From assembly GCA_034669505.1 (NCBI GenBank), contig JAXDNJ010000023.1, positions 7,386-71,385 of the forward strand: 64,000 nt of DNA, read 5' to 3'. Under the pieces are notes generated by a model that saw nothing but the letters and a program-made list of their open reading frames with translations, made no database searches and had not been told where the DNA came from. Made by a program: the position numbers and the translations under genes. Origin of the DNA: JAFASC01 sp034669505. Lineage in GTDB: Bacteria; Pseudomonadota; Alphaproteobacteria; Rhizobiales; Beijerinckiaceae. Below, in pieces: positions 62,048 to 64,000 of this stretch. Position 1 is the stretch's first letter; each line of letters opens with the position of its first letter.

Positions 62048-62404
62048 TCATGCCTGTTCCTCCAGCCACGCTTTCAGCGCGACCGCGTTGTTGTGCGCCT
62101 CGTCACGCGCGGCATAGAGCAGCGTGACAGCTCCTTTCTTGTCTAAGAGATCGCGCGCGGCGGAGGCAGCGGGTTCGCGCGTGAGCTCCTGGCGGTACGC
62201 CGCGACAAACTTGTCCCAGTGCTCGGGATGACCGTGAAATTCGCGGCGTACTGCGTCGCTTGGGGCAATCTCCTTGGCCCAGAGATCGATCTTTGACGTC
62301 TCGCGCTTGACGCCGCGCGGCCAGAGCCGATCGACGAGCACGCGAAAGCCGTCATCATCTGAAGCCGGCGCATAGACGCGCTTGATCTCGAATGAGCCTG
62401 GCAT
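62048..62404 (-). CDS. DUF488 family protein
   Basis: A 118-residue protein matching the YeaO-like DUF488 group: IKRVYAPASDDDGFRVLVDR, LWPRGVKRE, LWAKEIAPSDAVRREFHGHP and VTLLYAARDEAHNNAVAL. The function is unknown. The start MPGSFEIKRVY is standard for the family. It lies downstream of the truncated Mur-ligase gene on the same strand. Confidence 0.88.
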   Translation of the reverse strand: MPGSFEIKRVYAPASDDDGFRVLVDRLWPRGVKRETSKIDLWAKEIAPSDAVRREFHGHPEHWDKFVAAYRQELTREPAASAARDLLDKKGAVTLLYAARDEAHNNAVALKAWLEEQA

Positions 62405-62428
62405 CTCAATTCAGGGGGCGAGGGGCGA

Positions 62429-63163
62429 TCATGCCGCAGACTCCAACGCTCCAACTAGAGGAGGGATCAAGCCGCCGATATCGCCGGTGGTGAGGACCAG
62501 CACGACGTCGTTCGGCTTTAGATGCTTTGCGATCGTTGCGACATCGGCGGTCTTGTCCCCACCGAGCTTAGTGACGGCCAAACCGCTTGCAGCAATACGA
62601 CCGACGATCTCTTCCTGCGAAACCTGATGGTGCGAGGCCGCACCGTGGCTTGGCGGCTGATAGACCAACACTTCATCGGCGCCGTCAAACACCGTGTCGT
62701 ACCAGAACAGCGTGTCGCGGCTGCGCCAGCTGAATGTGTAAGGCTCGAACACGATGACCAGACGCTTCTTTGGGAAATGCAAACGAATCGCGTCGATCGC
62801 AGCGCGCGACTTTTCGCGCGACGAGCCAAAACCTTCATAGAGCGGAATAGGTGAGTGGGTGGTGAGCTTGTCGAGCCGGCGCACGATGCCCTGATACGAG
62901 GCGAAAGCGGCGGCGATTTCGGCAGGAGTCGCTAAGTCTTTTTCGATCAGCAGCGCGAACGCGCCAACCATGTTCTGGATGTTGTGTGCGCCGAGCTGCG
63001 TCGTGCGCATCGGTTGCCGGATGCTCGGACCGATGAGGTCGAAACTGCTCTCCTCGCCATAAACGATGTTTTCCGCGCGATACGCAGCATTCGCGTCGGC
63101 AAGACTGTAAGTCACGACGCGGCAAGGCGCGGCGCGCGCCAGCGCCAGCGCATGCGGCTCGTC
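62429..63163 (-). CDS. Mur ligase family protein, 5' end missing at the contig junction
   Basis: The 244 codons present cover the end of the central domain (DEPHALALARAAP, TYSLADANAAYRAENIVYG) and the C-terminal domain (GAHNIQNMVGAFALLIEK, FASYQGIVRRLDKL, KRLVIVFEPYTFSWRS, DIGGLIPPLVGALE) of a Mpl/MurC-like amide ligase. The usual DDFAHHPT segment is replaced by EGFGSSREKS, so the enzyme is divergent. The frame is open to base 63163 and hits a stop in foreign sequence immediately beyond, so the gene is cut by the junction; a GTG at 63115 is not the true start. Confidence 0.8.
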   Translation of the reverse strand, partial: DEPHALALARAAPCRVVTYSLADANAAYRAENIVYGEESSFDLIGPSIRQPMRTTQLGAHNIQNMVGAFALLIEKDLATPAEIAAAFASYQGIVRRLDKLTTHSPIPLYEGFGSSREKSRAAIDAIRLHFPKKRLVIVFEPYTFSWRSRDTLFWYDTVFDGADEVLVYQPPSHGAASHHQVSQEEIVGRIAASGLAVTKLGGDKTADVATIAKHLKPNDVVLVLTTGDIGGLIPPLVGALESAA

Positions 63164-63859
63164 CTAAACTCAGATAACACTGACCACAGCCTACAGCCCA
63201 CTACGTTTCTCTCAGCACGTGCTCAGAATTACTGCACTATGGAACGAGAGCTAGCACGCGATCTCCCTGCCTCTCTTTGTATTGCAGGAGCTTCAGCAGA
63301 GGATATCGAAAAAGCTCTGGCCCCAAAACCACATGTCGACCCTACTACGAAGCTCCCACCTCACTACCATGCCTTCCTCCCTATGTTTGACCCTCAGAAT
63401 GCCAAGTTACTCCCTCCTCATCGCCCTGACGACCACAAGATTGAACTTATACCCGGAAAGTCCCCTCCAGCAGCACGAGCCTACCCAATGTCCACTGAGG
63501 AACTTCGTGTACTTCGACAATACCTTATCGACGAGCTCAGTATCGCTATCGATGAGAATGGTGAGAAGCTCTGGGCCATCGACGCTATCCTGGCTTCTAA
63601 GCGTGTTGGCCGCCGTTTTGACTACGAGATATTGTGGAGAGGTGGGGAGAAGTCATGGGAGCCGCTACACATGGTACTGACCGCTACCGCCTCGAGGAAA
63701 GAGTTCCATAAACGATATCCTAACCAACCCACGCCCAGCCACCACGAGCTACAGCTGGCTAAAGCCCGTGTTGCTCGAGAAGCTGAACAAGCCCGCCTAG
63801 ACGCTGAAAAACCAGCTGGAACCCAGCGCACTCGAGGGAAGAGGAGGGAGAAAAAATGA
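63164..63859 (+). pseudogene. Internally deleted Ty3/gypsy (chromovirus-type) pol fragment
   Basis: The frame, open through the junction from upstream, encodes from here KLPPHYHAFLPMFDPQNAKL, LPPHRPDDHKIELIPG and YPMSTEELRVLRQYLIDEL, the start of a Ty3/gypsy reverse transcriptase, then directly LWAIDAILASKRVGRRFDYE and ILWRGGEKSWEPLH, a chromodomain such as ends chromovirus integrases. The catalytic core of reverse transcriptase, RNase H and integrase is missing between them. Codon use and base content differ from the bacterial part. It is a eukaryotic, probably fungal, element. Confidence 0.85.
63834..63856 (+). other. Polypurine tract
   Basis: A run of 23 purines directly before the pol stop codon (63857-63859) and just upstream of the presumed LTR. 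Such a tract primes plus-strand DNA synthesis in LTR retrotransposons. Confidence 0.65.
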
Positions 63860-63865
63860 ACCTAA

Positions 63866-64000
63866 TGTCATGGTATCGATCAGGGGTTCTGTCCAATATT
63901 TACCAGGGTTTTTGTCCAACCCTTGCAATGGCTTGTGAGGCTTTTACGAGCCTCATTTTGTATATAAACCCCGGTGCCTTTTGCATCCTCTTGAGCTCTC
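63866..64000 (+). mobile_element. Start of a 3' LTR (partial)
   Basis: Begins TGTCATGG shortly after the polypurine tract, as LTRs begin with TG, and contains TATATAAA at 63961-63968, a eukaryotic TATA box of the U3 region. The window ends before the CA end of the LTR, so length and terminal repeats cannot be seen. Confidence 0.6.

Noticed and set aside
62984..63163. Upstream part of the plus-strand frame that continues into the retrotransposon
   Set aside because: It is antisense to the Mur ligase gene; the frame is open across the junction by chance, so a fused bacterial-retrotransposon protein is not supported.
63115..63163. GTG at 63115 as the true start of the Mur ligase gene
   Set aside because: The frame and family similarity continue upstream to 63163; the gene is truncated, not short.
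1..64000. CRISPR arrays, rRNA genes, complete insertion sequences or prophage
   Set aside because: No regularly spaced direct repeats, rRNA sequence, transposase, integrase or phage structural gene was seen in the bacterial part.

Overview
The window is about 63.2 kb of high-GC bacterial chromosome followed by about 0.84 kb of sequence that looks eukaryotic. The bacterial part reads as an alphaproteobacterium of the Hyphomicrobiales (Rhizobiales), near the Bradyrhizobium / Beijerinckiaceae / Xanthobacteraceae lineages. The signs are the nuo gene order running into birA, an RNase J, a methylmalonyl-CoA epimerase and a DUF1467 gene; short prolyl-tRNA synthetase followed by lolC-lolD; an Aap-type amino-acid transporter; B12-dependent ribonucleotide reductase; and dispersed palindromic repeats of the kind common in rhizobial genomes. 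No species can be named from this sequence alone.

Layout. 1-6654: 3' end of nuoH, then nuoI-J-K-L-M-N (membrane arm of respiratory complex I), closely packed with start/stop overlaps. 6660-9813: birA, RNase J, mce and DUF1467. 9871-14572: accessory stretch with tRNA-Lys, tRNA-Asn and tRNA-Cys, a small secreted repeat protein, a truncated outer-membrane protein, an intradiol dioxygenase with a dienelactone-hydrolase-like gene, and a DUF3750 gene whose reading frame runs into the tRNA-Cys. 14760-22169: gyrA, coaD, two cyclophilins, queA, tgt. 22172-22400: a likely minus-strand structured RNA with a strong intrinsic terminator. 22548-26274: proS, lolC, lolD and a PilZ gene. 26761-35964: mixed accessory genes (two SGNH-type genes, one of them broken; acyltransferase; SRAP protein; esterase; methyltransferase; tRNA-Ser). 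36247-38794: a secreted coiled-coil protein, then glnA and glnB with a sigma-54 promoter. 38873-43903: sulfur amino-acid genes (sulfurtransferase, cysteine synthase, cystathionine beta-lyase) around a TAXI-type binding protein. 44012-47435: aapJ-aapQ-aapM without the ATPase gene. 47387-51631: acyltransferase, HtrA-like protease, a second copy of the small secreted repeat protein, a palindromic intergenic block and a GNAT gene. 51656-59748: repeat-rich region with a Shedu (DUF4263) anti-phage nuclease, nrdJ behind an NrdR box, and a DUF6338 membrane protein with a proline-rich partner. 59801-63163: DUF2270, lrgA-lrgB, a His-rich exported peptide, DUF488 and a Mur-ligase gene cut off at its 5' end.

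At about 63163/63164 the bacterial sequence stops abruptly. The rest is a fragment of a Ty3/gypsy-type (chromovirus-like) LTR retrotransposon: start of the reverse-transcriptase region joined directly to a chromodomain, a polypurine tract, and the start of an LTR with a TATA box. This is best explained as a chimeric contig or contamination by a fungal host or co-occurring fungus.

The points most worth checking are that chimeric end, the Tgt enzyme that has lost three of its four zinc ligands, the Asn-Leu pair at the quinolone-determining positions of GyrA, the Shedu gene with the nearby DUF6338 pair, the small secreted proteins built of 11-residue repeats, the unidentified minus-strand RNA, the Aap transporter without its ATPase, and a DUF2867 start codon lying inside a dispersed repeat.
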